DNA of 64,000 nt from CAWEBF01 sp963807235 (GCA_963807235.1 CAWEBF010000028.1:62001-126000), one strand, 5' to 3'. Shown: positions 9,056 through 18,202, counted from the stretch's first letter. Made by a program: numbers and translations. The notes: generated by a model from the letters alone, not told the origin.

Positions 9056-9868
9056 CCGCATCGCACGTGGCCCGTGCTCCAGGTCTCCGGCCTCAGCGAG
9101 ACCGCGGGTGACCTGCTTCACGCCGACCTGCTCGACTTCGAGGTCGAGGCCATCGACGACACCTCGCCCGAGGGCTGGCGCATCTTCTTCCGCACCACCG
9201 CATCGCGCGATCGCGCCCTCGAGCACGTGCGCGCCGCGTTTCCCGGTGCCGTGGCGGCGCCGCTGGCCATCGCGGATGAGGATTGGGCGGCGCGGTCGCA
9301 AGCCGCGCTCAAGGCGGTCACGGTGGGGCGCATCATCGTGGCGCCTCCGTGGGACGTTCCCCTGACCATCGTGATCCAGCCGTCGATGGGATTCGGCACC
9401 GGCCATCACGCCACGACGCGCCTGTGCCTGACGGCGCTGCAGCGTCTCGACGTCAAGGGACGCGACGTGTTGGATGTGGGAACCGGGTCCGGCGTGCTGG
9501 CGATTGCCGCGAGCCGCCTGGGGGCGGCCAACGTACGCGCCTGCGACGACGACCAGGACGCGATTCAGGCGGCGTGGGAGAACCTGGCGCTCAATCCCGG
9601 CGCGGTCGTGACGATGCTCGTCGGCGACCTGCGGACGCTGCAGCTCGAGCCCGCGCACGTCGTGCTGGCGAACATTACCGGCGCATTGCTGGTCGCCACC
9701 GCCAGCCCGGCTGCTGGCGCTCACAGGCTCGAATGGGTCACCTGATTCTCAGCGGCTTTCAGGTGCACGAGGAAACCGCCGTCGTCGCCGCATTCACTGG
9801 CGCTCAGGTCGTCGATCGTTTCGAAGAGGACAGCTGGATTGTCGGTGACGCTGAGAAGAGAGGAGTAG
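9032..9868 (+). CDS. prmA: ribosomal protein L11 methyltransferase, two frameshifts
   Basis: SAM-dependent methyltransferase that modifies ribosomal protein L11. The first frame gives the N-terminal half, then the signature MGFGTGHHATTRLCL and the SAM site LDVGTGSGVLAIAASRLGA, then VLANITGALLV. After about 9715 the frame shifts. The family's GHLILSGFQVHEE follows in another frame, and a second shift near 9838 would give the ending EEDSWLSVTLRREE and a TAG at 9866-9868. Restored length is about 278 residues, typical for PrmA. The ATG at 9032 lies in the dispersed repeat; GTG at 9074 is an alternative start. The gene stops just before a short tandem repeat and converges with the aminotransferase gene. 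Confidence 0.85.
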
Positions 9869-9943
9869 CAGCTCCGGCTCTCCGACTTTCGGCTTTCGGC
9901 CCTTTGTCAGGCCTCGAGCCTGGGGCCTGGAGCCTGGAGCCCC
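9869..9943. repeat. 7-bp-period short tandem repeats between convergent genes
   Basis: The whole gap between the two convergent stop codons consists of short tandem arrays. First come two CTTTCGG units, then GCCTGGG/GCCTGGA units repeated about three times. Both have a 7-base period. No gene or T-run terminator is seen in it. Related CCAGGCT arrays (the same motif on the other strand) occur at 22401 and 47771. Confidence 0.85.
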
Positions 9944-11111
9944 TTATCTCCACCGACCCGCGAGCGCGCGTATTTGGTCCAGCGCTCGCTCGATGTTCTC
10001 TAGCGAGTTCGCATAGCTGAATCGCAGAGTACCCATCGCCGTAGTCCCCGAATGCGGTGCCGCTCAGACACGACACGCCGGCTTCGTTCAAGAGCAGGTC
10101 GGCCAGCGTGCGGCTGTCCAGACCGGTGCGGCTCACGTTCGGAAACGCGTAGAACGCGCCCGACGGCACGGCGCAGCGGAATCCGGGAATCGCGTTCAAG
10201 CCGGCCACCATGACGTCGCGCCTGCGGCGGAACTCGGCCACCATCGCATCCACGCAGTCCTGCGGGCCCCGCAATGCGGCGATACCGGCTCGTTGCGTGA
10301 AGCTGGCCGTGCACGAGTTCGAGTTCACCATCAGGCGCTCGACCGCCCCGGCCAGCCATGTGGGCATCACGCCGTAGCCCAGCCGCCAGCCGGTCATCGA
10401 GTAGGTCTTCGAAAAGCCGTCCAGGATCACCGTCTTCGGCAGCAGACCGTCGAACTGGGTGATCGACTCGGGGCGCTCGTCGTACCAGATCCGCGAGTAG
10501 ATCTCGTCGCTGAGAACGATCAGGTCGCGATCGCGCACCAGTTCGGCGATGCGCGCCAGATCGGCGTGCGGGATCACCCCGCCCGTCGGGTTACCGGGTG
10601 AGTTGAGGACCACGAGCTTCGTCCGCGGCGACAGGCTGCGCGCGAACAGCTCCAGGTCGAACGAGAACCCGCGTTCCTCCACGAGCGGCATCGGCACACG
10701 GGTGGCGCCCAGGAAATCGACGAGCGACTCGTAGATCGGAAACCCGGGGTTGGGATAGATCACCTCGTCGCCGGGTTCGAGGAGCGCCGTCATCACGAAG
10801 TACATGATCGGCTTGCCACCCGGTACCACGCAGACGTTCTCGACCCCGACATCGATGCCGCGCGTCGCCGACACGTGTTGGGCAATGGCCTCCCGGCACT
10901 CAGGCAACCCCGCGGTTGGTCCATAGCCGGTCCACCCCTCGTCGAGCGCCTGCTTGGCCGCCTCCTTGATGTGCGAGGGCGTGGGAAAGTCGGGCTGCCC
11001 GATCTCGAGGTGGATGACGTCGCGGCCTTGCGCCTCGAGCGCACGGGCCCGAGCCAGTACCTCGAAGGCAGACTCGGTTCCGATCCGGGACATGCGTTCA
11101 GCAAGCTTCAT
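9944..11111 (-). CDS. class I/II pyridoxal-phosphate aminotransferase, one frameshift near the C-terminus
   Basis: Fold type I PLP aminotransferase of about 389 residues, probably acting on aspartate or a related amino acid; the exact substrate is not readable from sequence. It shows LEIGQPDFPTPSHIKEAA near the N-terminus, NSPGNPTGGV, a PLP-contacting DEIYSRIWYD and the lysine motif DGFSKTYSMTGWRLGYG. Near 10030 an extra base shifts the frame. In the restored frame the end reads LRFSYANSLENIERALDQIR, containing the conserved substrate-binding arginine region, and stops at 9944-9946. The ATG is at 11111. It is convergent with prmA. Confidence 0.88.
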
Positions 11112-11271
11112 GGGTGTCGTCGCGTTACGGCGGCCGCTCTGTGGCGCGGGCCGCGAAACCGTGAATCTTCGAGTATATCCGCGACTCAGCCGCGGCAACC
11201 GCTGGAACCGATGCCCCGTCCAAGCCGGTGTGGGTTGCTCGCGCCGCCCGGCCCACACGGAGGAGACACGG

Positions 11272-11616
11272 ATGAGAACCAGACGACTGACCGCATGGAC
11301 GCTTGCGGTGCTGTTCAGCGCGCCGTTGGCCGGCTGGGCACAAACCCCTGCGCAGGATCGTCGCGATCGACGAGAAGACGTACGGGACCGCCGCGAAAAT
11401 CGACGGGACGCAGCCGAGAATCGGCGCGACCGCCACGAAGATCGCCGTGACGCGCGCGAGGACGTGCGCGACGCCCGCACCGACGGCGGCCGGCGCGACC
11501 GCGCCGAGGATCGGCGGGATCGCCGCGAGGACGTGCGGGATCGCGCCGAGGATCGCCGTGACCGGCGCGAGAACCACCAGGATCGCTTCGAAGATCGGCG
11601 CGATCGACGCCGCTAG
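11272..11616 (+). CDS. secreted Arg/Asp/Glu-repeat protein of unknown function
   Basis: 114 residues. A signal peptide (RRLTAWTLAVLFSAPLAGWAQ) is preceded by a good AGGAG at 11260. The mature part is made almost entirely of R, D and E with some N, A, V and H, in overlapping units such as RRDRRED and VRDRRENRRD. The pattern predicts a long, highly charged helix with balanced charge. There are no cysteines and almost no hydrophobic residues apart from V, so there is no obvious folded core. I do not recognise a characterised family. Periplasmic roles such as polyanion, metal or cell-wall binding can be imagined but nothing shows them. It stands alone; the next gene is on the other strand. Confidence 0.75.
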   Translation: MRTRRLTAWTLAVLFSAPLAGWAQTPAQDRRDRREDVRDRRENRRDAAENRRDRHEDRRDAREDVRDARTDGGRRDRAEDRRDRREDVRDRAEDRRDRRENHQDRFEDRRDRRR

Positions 11617-11633
11617 CGGCCGCGTACAAGAAA

Positions 11634-11656
11634 ACGGGGAGGGCGTCCCTCCCCGT
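11634..11656 (-). terminator. intrinsic terminator of the PEP-CTERM CHRD gene
   Basis: Perfect 10-bp arms ACGGGGAGGG/CCCTCCCCGT around a 3-base loop. Read on the minus strand the stem is followed directly by TTTTCTT, the layout of a Rho-independent terminator. It lies 22 bases past the stop of the minus-strand gene at 11679. Confidence 0.85.
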
Positions 11657-11678
11657 CATCCGATCTGCGCCGCCGCTA

Positions 11679-12257
11679 TCAGCGGGAGCGCCGGCGCCTG
11701 ATCGCTGCCGCGGTCAGGCCCAGGCCGATGAGCGCCAGCGATGCCGGCTCTGGCACTGCCAGGAAGCCGCGGATTTCGCCGCCGGGCCTGAAGGTGCTGT
11801 GGACGTTCAAGTACGCCCGGCCGGCGAGCATGCCGGCCAGGAACGCCGCCTCAGCCCCGGCGGCCGTGCCGCCGTTGGCTGCGAGAAAGGCCGGATTCCA
11901 GGTGGCCGCGAGCGATGTATCGAATGTGTGGTCGTAGCTACCAAAGGTCACGCCAAGCGGAAACCCGGTGAAGGATGGCAGCTCGGTGGCGACACCGACG
12001 TTGCCCGCTCCGGCAACGGCCGTACAACAATGAACGTGGGAAGCCGTCGTGTTGCCGATCAGATCCTGGAACTCGACCATGATCCGCAACGTGTGGGCCA
12101 CTGTGTCCATGAAGATGGCCGTATAGCCATTGCCCGTGGTGTTCACTTGGGGCGATTCGGCGGCGCCGGTCAGGTCCGCCTGGAAAAATATCGGGGCCGC
12201 TCCAGCTGAAGTGGCCAGGCCGAGAGCCATTACAGCGACGAGTGCAAGTTTTCGCAT
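11679..12257 (-). CDS. CHRD-domain protein with PEP-CTERM sorting signal
   Basis: 192 residues. The signal peptide is RKLALVAVMALGLATSAGA. The middle is a CHRD domain, with FQADLTGAAESPQVNTTGNG near its start and NVHSTFRPGGEIRGFL at its end. The C-terminus is a canonical PEP-CTERM tripartite tail: VPEP, the hydrophobic ASLALIGLGLTAAAI, then RRRRSR. Such proteins are exported and processed by an exosortase, usually in organisms making exopolysaccharide; no exosortase is in this window. The ATG at 12257 is preceded by AAGGAG. A clear terminator follows at 11634-11656. Bases 12258-12499 upstream hold no gene that I can see. Confidence 0.88.
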   Translation of the reverse strand: MRKLALVAVMALGLATSAGAAPIFFQADLTGAAESPQVNTTGNGYTAIFMDTVAHTLRIMVEFQDLIGNTTASHVHCCTAVAGAGNVGVATELPSFTGFPLGVTFGSYDHTFDTSLAATWNPAFLAANGGTAAGAEAAFLAGMLAGRAYLNVHSTFRPGGEIRGFLAVPEPASLALIGLGLTAAAIRRRRSR

Positions 12258-12499
12258 CGAGACTCCTTGGGCTCCCCGCCAGAGCCGGTAAGTCAGGTGC
12301 GAAAGCAAAAAGCAGTCCGCGCGGGTCGATGTGGGCAGCGACGGAAATTGGTGTAAATCCCGCCAGACGACCGCCAAAGTCGAGGTAAGCGAATGTCGAA
12401 CTCCGGCGCCCTGATGCTTTTTGTCTCCCAGCTATCGCCGAGCCGGCCCGGCCACTGCTCGCCGACTGTCAACTCGCTCTGACTGCGACCCGCTGACTG

Positions 12500-12907
12500 T
12501 CACCAAATCGTCTTGATGCGCGGCGTGGCCGCCATCGACTGATCACGGGATAGAAGCGGCAGCCCCAGATCCAGGGCGGCGGCACAGATGAGGGCGTCGA
12601 AGGGGTCACGGAGAAGCGTCAAGTCGTTTGCCTCGAACACCTGCCGCAACTCGAGGGGGTACGGCTGATAGGACGGGTTGCTGAACAGATCGTCGAAGAA
12701 CTGACGAAGCGGCCGTCGCAGGTCGATGCGTCCAGAGCGGACCAGTAGACCGACCTCCCAGGCGACGGCTGCTGGCACGTAGATGAGAGCCTTCCGCTCT
12801 TCGGCTCTCTGGAAGAAGGCCCTGGCCCGCGCCCCGAGCCGCGCGCTTCCAGCCGCATGGAATACCAGCGCGTGCGTGTCCGTTACCGCCGCGTCCAGTT
12901 CAGCCAC
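12500..12907 (-). CDS. type II toxin-antitoxin system PIN-domain ribonuclease (VapC-like)
   Basis: 135 residues. The PIN-domain acidic residues are visible: Asp in VTDTHALVF near the start, Glu in AAVAWEVGLL, and Asp in LLRDPFDALICAAAL and LLSRDQSM. Such toxins cleave tRNA or other RNA using metal at these acids. The start codon overlaps the end of the upstream antitoxin gene by eight bases, the typical coupled arrangement. Other PIN-domain RNases are possible, but the pairing supports a toxin-antitoxin locus. Confidence 0.86.
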   Translation of the reverse strand: MAELDAAVTDTHALVFHAAGSARLGARARAFFQRAEERKALIYVPAAVAWEVGLLVRSGRIDLRRPLRQFFDDLFSNPSYQPYPLELRQVFEANDLTLLRDPFDALICAAALDLGLPLLSRDQSMAATPRIKTIW

Positions 12908-13250
12908 GCGTGCGGCGCCTTTTGTTCGCGCGCTTCCGAGCGCGTGGCGCGCTCACTTTGTGCGTCGCCTCGGCTTCCCTGGCAGGAAGGCCTCTTACCA
13001 GGGAGGCGTCGAACAGCGCACGGATATAGGCGTCTGCGCTATCCAAGCCGGCGTCGTGTTCCGCGATCTCGATCGTGCCAGCGACCGACTGCGAGGGTTC
13101 GACGCGGCTTCCGCCTAGACGCGCGGCCGTCAGGATCTCGTCGATGGCGTCGCTGAGGCTGCGCCGCTTGCGGCTGGCCACACGTCCGCGCAGCCACAGC
13201 AGGTTCTCCCTGTCGAGCGTGACGGACACCGGAGCCTTTGGCATGACCAT
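12900..13250 (-). CDS. probable antitoxin partner of the PIN toxin
   Basis: 116 residues from ATG at 13250 (ATG at 13244 is equally possible). The N-terminus, KAPVSVTLDRENLLWLRGR followed by RRSLSDAIDEIL, has the strand-helix-helix pattern of ribbon-helix-helix antitoxins. The C-terminus is very basic (RARKRANKRRRTRG), which is longer and more basic than usual and could contact DNA or RNA. It is translated just before the PIN toxin and overlaps it by eight bases, so it would repress the pair and neutralise the toxin. I assign the role from position and fold pattern rather than from a recognised family. Confidence 0.65.
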   Translation of the reverse strand: MVMPKAPVSVTLDRENLLWLRGRVASRKRRSLSDAIDEILTAARLGGSRVEPSQSVAGTIEIAEHDAGLDSADAYIRALFDASLVRGLPAREAEATHKVSAPRARKRANKRRRTRG

Positions 13251-13287
13251 ACGATATCGCATGAACATGCCATGTCAACGTAGGCAC

Positions 13288-13316
13288 TTGACAAGCATCT
13301 ACTAGTCTTTTAGTAC
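13288..13316 (+). promoter_or_regulatory. blaI promoter with overlapping dyad operator
   Basis: A perfect -35 hexamer TTGACA (13288-13293) is followed after 17 bases by TAGTAC as a weak -10. An inverted repeat TACTA-N6-TAGTA (13300-13315) covers the spacer and -10, and TAGTACTA is itself a palindrome. BlaI-family repressors bind short dyads of this kind over their own promoters, so this is a candidate autoregulatory operator. The transcription start would fall on or next to the ATG codons at 13319 and 13325, implying a leaderless message. Confidence 0.6.
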
Positions 13317-13318
13317 TA

Positions 13319-13705
13319 ATGGCCATGTCACCAACAACGCGGCCGGTCCTGACCCGTCAGGAGCTGGCGTTGATGAAGGTCATCTGGCGCGCCGGCCATG
13401 CCACGGTGCGCGAAGTGTACGAAGCCCTGCGCCTGGAGCGCACCGTCGCCTACACCACCGTGATGACGATGCTGAACATCCTCGAGTCGAAGGGCTATCT
13501 CCGCAAGGAGCCCGAAGGCCGGGCGTTTCGGTACCACCCGACACAGCCCGAGCGACGTGTGATGACCGCGCTGGTGCGCGACTTCGTGGACCGCGTGTTC
13601 GACGGCGCCGCCACGCCGTTGCTGGCGCACCTGGTCACCGACACGCGACTGTCGAAGGCGGAACGCCAGACCCTGCGCCGGCTGATCGACGAGGTGAAGT
13701 CATGA
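13319..13705 (+). CDS. BlaI/MecI/CopY family transcriptional regulator
   Basis: 128 residues. Winged-helix repressor of the BlaI/MecI family, with LTRQELALMKVIW, the recognition helix region TVAYTTVMTMLNILESKGYL and the wing RKEPEGRAFRYHP. These repressors are inactivated by cleavage on signals from an M56 sensor protease. The start may be 13319 or ATG at 13325. Its TGA overlaps the ATG of the downstream M56 gene (ATGA at 13702-13705), so the pair is coupled. It probably controls its own operon through the dyad just upstream. Confidence 0.93.
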   Translation: MAMSPTTRPVLTRQELALMKVIWRAGHATVREVYEALRLERTVAYTTVMTMLNILESKGYLRKEPEGRAFRYHPTQPERRVMTALVRDFVDRVFDGAATPLLAHLVTDTRLSKAERQTLRRLIDEVKS

Positions 13706-15406
13706 CGCCGCTGATGGAGGCCATCGCCGTCTACAGCGCGCAGGTTGCCGTGGTGGTGGCCGCCGCGACGCTGGCGGCGTGGGTGGCTCGTGTCCGCCTG
13801 CCGCTGGCCAGGCTGTGGCTGTGGCGCGTCACGGGTCTCGTGTGCCTGGCATTGCCTTTCGCGGCCGCGACTCCCCTGCCATCGCCGATTGAGGTGACCT
13901 TCGGACAGGTGGACGCAGTGGTGGGCGTTCCGCAACCGCTCACACCGTCCTACGACGTGGGTCTCCTGGTTCTGGGAGTCGTTCTCGCGGGCGTGGCGTG
14001 GCGGTCGCTTCTCCTGGGCCTCGGCTTCCTTCGGCTGCGACGCCTGCGTCGTAGCAGCACGCCGGCAGTCCTGGACGACGCGGCCGAATCGCTGCGCGCC
14101 GCCGTGGCTCCGCGCGCCGAGCTGCATTGGACGGATGAACTCGCGCAGCCCGTAACGTTCGGGCTGCGCCGTCCGCTCGTGCTCCTGCCGCGGAGCGTCG
14201 CCACGCTGTCCGCCGAAGCACGGTTGGGCGTGCTGTGCCATGAGCTCGTGCACGTCGCGCGCCGCGATTGGCCGTGGATCGTCGCGGAGAACGCGGTGCG
14301 CGCGGTCATGTGGTTCCATCCGGCCGTGTGGTGGCTCCTGGACCAGCTGCACGTGAGCCGCGAGCAAGTAGTGGACGGATTGGCCGTGCGGCGCACCGGC
14401 GCACGCAAGCCGTACATGCAGGCCCTGCTCTGGTTCGCCGAGGCGCCCACAGCGCCCCTCCCGGCCACCGCCTTCCTGCACCGCCGTCACCTTCGGAGTC
14501 GCATGCAGCATCTCGCACAGGAGCCCCACATGAGCCTCATCCGCCTCGTCATCACCGCCGCCGCCGTGCTGGCCCTCCTGGCCGGCGCCAGTCGCGCCGT
14601 CGTCGCCGCACTGCCGCTCACCGTACCAGGCGCGAGTCTGGTGCAGGGTCCGCAGGCGCAGCTGGAAATCCGTCTGGCCGAGTGGATGCCGGCCACTGGC
14701 TTCGTGGCCACGACCGTGGACGGCACGAAACAAGCGATCTACCTGGAGGCCATGCCGCTCGTGACCGCGCAGGACGTGTCCAGCGCGCGCGTGGTGGACG
14801 CGCCAGGCGGCCTGTTCTCCGTGGACCTCACGTTCCAGGAGGAGGCATCGGCGCGGATGTCACGAGCCACTGCCGGGCACGTGGGCAAGCCGGTGGCGAT
14901 CGTGCTCGACGGACGCGTGGTCTCGGCGCCGGTGGTGCGAAGCCCCATCGGGCGCAGCGCGCTGCTGACCGGGAACTTCACTCGCGCGGAGGCCGAGGCG
15001 ATCGTGAGCCGCTTGCCCCCGCGCATCATCGGCATGCAGCTGAAGCCGGCGCCGTGGTCGGCGGCGTTCTTTGGCCGGACGTCTACCGACACCGGCCGGC
15101 CAGGATCGGCCCTTCACGTCGAAGGACGAAGGCGTCAGGCTGCCGACGGTGGTCTCCGAGACGAAGCCTGTCTACACGCCGGAGGCCATGGCCGCGAAGA
15201 TTCAGGGCAACGTGATGCTGGCGGCGGTGGTCAAGACCGACGGCACCGTCGGCGACGTGAAGGTGACCAGGTCGCTCGACAGCAAATACGGCCTCGACCA
15301 GGCCGCCGTGGACGCGGCCCGGCTCTGGAAGTTCAAGCCGGGCACGAAGGGCGGGAAGGCCGTGCCTGTCGAGGTGACCCTCGAGATGCGATTCACCCTG
15401 AAGTAA
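13702..15406 (+). CDS. M56 (BlaR1-type) peptidase fused to SecD-head-like and TonB C-terminal domains, one frameshift
   Basis: About 568 residues. The N-terminal half is a membrane-embedded M56 metallopeptidase with transmembrane helices (AVVVAAATLAAWVA; VGLLVLGVVLAGVAW) and the zinc motif HELVH near residue 181. After a further helix (residues about 277-300) comes a segment resembling the SecDF P1 head: a domain ending KPVAIVLDGRVVSAPVV and LLTGNFTRAEAEAIVSRL. Past a frame break near 15105 the C-terminus is a TonB-type domain with KPVYTPEAMAAKIQGNVML and LWKFKPGTKGGKAVPVEV. No penicillin-binding sensor domain is present, so the signal sensed is unlikely to be a beta-lactam in the classical way. 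It is coupled to blaI. Confidence 0.82.
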
Positions 15407-15415
15407 GGGGACCAG

Positions 15416-16925
15416 CTACTCGAACGGCCACCCTCCGGGCGGGCTCTTCGGCTTCTCCTTCAGCGTCTTCAGCACCTCGGCGTGCGTCTGGATCGGGCCG
15501 TGGATGGGCACGTGCTTCACCACTGCCAGTTTCCGCGCCGCGATTGCCTCGAGGAAGGTGTCGCCCCACGGCTGCTGCTGCCAGCCGTCGTCGAAGAGGT
15601 CCGCCTGGATCAGCGTGCGGTCGCGCGGCACCCAGGCGAAGAGCGCCGCCTTCATGTGCGAGGTCTCGACGTTGTAGAGCACCACCGTATTAGTGGCGTC
15701 CTTCAGCTCCAGGCTGTCGTCCACCAGCTGGAACACCGGCGTCTTCTGGGCCTCGGCCAGCGCATCCTGCTGCAGCGTGTGCGGGCGGGCTGCCAGCTCC
15801 TTGAAGAACGGTTCGTAGATTCTGGGCGTGATGATCGTGAGGCCTTCGGCCATCGCGGTCCTGACACCGCCGGCGTGGTCCAGGTGATGATGGCTGACCA
15901 CCGCGTGCGTGACCGGCTTGCCCGGCCTCAGCGTGCGGGCCTTGTCGATCACCGCCTTGGTCCGCGCCTGGTCGAGCGGCATCTCGAACACGGTGATGTG
16001 GTCGTCGAACTCGAACGCGACGCTCCGATGGCTGGAACCCGCCAGCCACCAAATCCCCTTCCCGACCTCCTCTACCGTCACGTTGGGCGCCGGCGGCGTC
16101 GGAGCCGCGGCCGCCTTCACGGCCTCCGGTGCCGCCAGGTCCGCCACGTCGCCGTCCAGCGTCTGGCTGCTCAGCGTTCGCTCGCTGGTCGTCCACTGGT
16201 CCTGTTTCGTGACGATCGTGGCAGGCAGCCGCAGGCCGCTCACATCCTGGTAGTTCGAGAACTGTGACTCGATCACGACGTCGCCCCAGTTCGGGTCGTA
16301 GGCGCGAACGCTGGTGTGCGAGGGCAGCTTCGTGGCCGGATCCACGCCCAGGGTGACGACCTCGCCGGACGGCAGCGTGACGTCCACGTGCGGCTGGTTG
16401 TCCTCGGTGCGCAGGTTGGTGACCTTTGCGGCCGGATCGAGCGCGGCGCGTACCAGCACCAACGGGTGGCGGAGCCGCTCCGCACGACGGTCCCGCGCGG
16501 CGTTCGCGCTCGCGCGCTGGGGCGCGGGTGCCTGCCCTGCATCCGCCGCCGGCACGTTGTAGGCCACGTCGCCGTCCACCCCCTGGTCCTGCCGGACCAC
16601 CAGGGAATTCGCGAACCTGTACTGCGCGGTGCGCGTCTGGCGTGTGCGCATGCGAGGCGACGTGACGTCCAGCGACCGCCGGTAGTCGGCGACCAGGTTC
16701 ACGTTCGGCGGCGCCTCCGGCGTGACGCTGCCGCCCACCGCCAGGTCTCGCCCGGAACCCTCCATCGTCAACGACTGAACCGCCTGGAGACGCTCGGCGC
16801 CCGCCCATGGCTTCAGCCGCATCGGCCACGACTTGCATCTCGGGCGACAGGCGCGTGCAGCCCGCGAGGCCAAGGACAGCCGCCAGACCCACTCCCGCCA
16901 GCCTAAGAGGTGCGCTCTTGCCCAT
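15416..16925 (-). CDS. MBL-fold metallo-hydrolase, lipoprotein, one frameshift
   Basis: About 503 residues. The N-terminus is a lipoprotein signal (LAGVGLAAVLGLAGC, lipobox LAGC). The frame shifts near 16800, so the first 40 or so residues lie in one frame and the rest in another. The middle is an unassigned beta-rich region. The C-terminal half is a metallo-beta-lactamase fold with the metal motif SHHHLDHAGG and the later QADLFDDGW and HVPIHGPIQTH. The substrate is unknown. The ATG at 16925 is preceded by GGAGG; GTG at 16937 is an alternative. It lies 11 bases after the SGVW-family gene and is the third gene of a likely minus-strand operon starting at 18202. Confidence 0.82.
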
Positions 16926-16936
16926 GAGGGCCTCCA

Positions 16937-17761
16937 CTATTTACCGGTGCCTTGTTTGGCTGCGGCATCCATCAGCGCTTGCGTTTCGATGCCGGAACAG
17001 TTCAGCGACATGATTCGATCGAAAGGCGCCAGCACCAGGGTCTGCTTCGGAACGGTCCACGGGGCCGTCAGCACCTCCGGATCCTCGACGGTCGCCTCGA
17101 TTTCGAGGGTGTTCGCGTCCACGCGCCGGTAGCGCTCGACGACGTGCAACGCCTCGGAATGGTGGGAGACCCTGCCCTCCGCAGACATCCACGTCTGGCC
17201 GGTGAAGTTCGTCGTGTCCACCATGAACGTGTCGCCCTCCCAGCGCCCCACGGAGTCTCCGCGATAGGCCGGAGGTGCATCGTCGCGATGTGGCCGTCCG
17301 TCGGTTGGGACGACGCGGAATCCGTGGTAGGTCTCGGTCAACATCACGACCATCTTGGGCGTCGCGACAATCTGGCCCACGGCACCGACATCCCAGAGGC
17401 TGACGTTCAACGTGCCGAACGCCGTCGGGATGCAGCGGAGCGTCGGGTCGTCCTTGTCGCTCAGTGTCTTCGCCTTCGCAGCGGCGTCCGGGCGATAGAG
17501 GCTGGTGAAGGTCGGCGGCGCGGTGCCCCGTGCACCCCGGGCGCCTCCGCGCGCGCCGCGGCCTCTCGCACCGCCTATGTCGCTGCCACCCCACCAGACG
17601 CCAGACAGATCCGGATGGCCATCGGGCATGCGAGGAACGGGACCGGCCGCTGTGGTCTGCGCATCCTGGCCGGCCGTCACGCCGACGACTGCCGGTGCCG
17701 ACCACCCGACGGCGCATGCGACTCCGGCCGCGACCACCATTGCGGTCAAACCGCGCGTCAT
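16937..17761 (-). CDS. secreted SGVW/WEGDT-family protein, copy 1 (function unknown)
   Basis: 274 residues with an N-terminal signal (LTAMVVAAGVACAVGWSAP). After a low-complexity linker the protein shows MPDGHPDLSGVWWGG, a Gly/Arg stretch, LRCIPTAFG with a conserved cysteine, GDSVGRWEGDTFMVDTTNF, then DRIMSLNCSG with a second conserved cysteine. Two paralogues lie at 31254-32093 and 34287-35167 with the same landmarks. Each sits next to a small DUF6152-like gene. The two cysteines suggest a disulfide in the periplasm. No catalytic motif is recognisable. It lies 30 bases after the DUF6152-like gene and 11 before the MBL gene. Confidence 0.72.
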   Translation of the reverse strand: MTRGLTAMVVAAGVACAVGWSAPAVVGVTAGQDAQTTAAGPVPRMPDGHPDLSGVWWGGSDIGGARGRGARGGARGARGTAPPTFTSLYRPDAAAKAKTLSDKDDPTLRCIPTAFGTLNVSLWDVGAVGQIVATPKMVVMLTETYHGFRVVPTDGRPHRDDAPPAYRGDSVGRWEGDTFMVDTTNFTGQTWMSAEGRVSHHSEALHVVERYRRVDANTLEIEATVEDPEVLTAPWTVPKQTLVLAPFDRIMSLNCSGIETQALMDAAAKQGTGK

Positions 17762-17791
17762 TTCGACACCCCCTTCAAACTCGTCGCGCGG

Positions 17792-18202
17792 TCACCGGGC
17801 GGCCGCTCCCTGCTGGGATCCGAACATGCCGTATACCGTTCCGTCCGCCAGCACGAGCTCCCGCAACATCCCCATATTCTGCGTGGGGTCCCTGGCGTGA
17901 AATCCCTTGATGGTGACCTCGACGCCCTTCTTGATGAGGCCAGGCTTGAACCCGTTGCGAACCATGCCGCTCGGCGTTCCAGCCTCGAACGCCCATCGTT
18001 CCACCTTGCCGCCCGCGTCCTTGACGTCGAGGAAGAACCACGAGTGCGGGTTCTCCAGACGAACCTGCACGATCGTCCCTTGAACCGTGACGGGCTTGTC
18101 GAGATCGAAAGCCGCGGCGAACGAGTGATGCGCCCACGCCGTTACCGCGGCGCCAAGCGAAACGAGACTCCACACGAAAGCGGTGCGGAATGTTCGCTTC
18201 AT
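17792..18202 (-). CDS. DUF6152-like secreted protein, copy 1
   Basis: 136 residues: signal peptide (RTAFVWSLVSLGAAVTAWA), then a single beta-rich domain starting AHHSFAAAFDLDKPVTVQG and including ENPHSWFFLDVKD, WAFEAGTPSGMVRNG and IKKGVEVTIKGF. The HHS and NPH histidines are shared with the copies at 32113-32505 and 35190-35615 and are candidate metal ligands. I assign the family name from these motifs; its biochemical role is not established. The ATG at 18202 has a strong AAGGAGGT upstream. It heads the operon DUF6152 - SGVW - MBL hydrolase on the minus strand. Confidence 0.75.
   Translation of the reverse strand: MKRTFRTAFVWSLVSLGAAVTAWAHHSFAAAFDLDKPVTVQGTIVQVRLENPHSWFFLDVKDAGGKVERWAFEAGTPSGMVRNGFKPGLIKKGVEVTIKGFHARDPTQNMGMLRELVLADGTVYGMFGSQQGAAAR

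Noticed and set aside
9869..9943. Possible CRISPR array
   Set aside because: The units are 7 bases with no spacers and no cas genes are in the window; it is a short tandem repeat.
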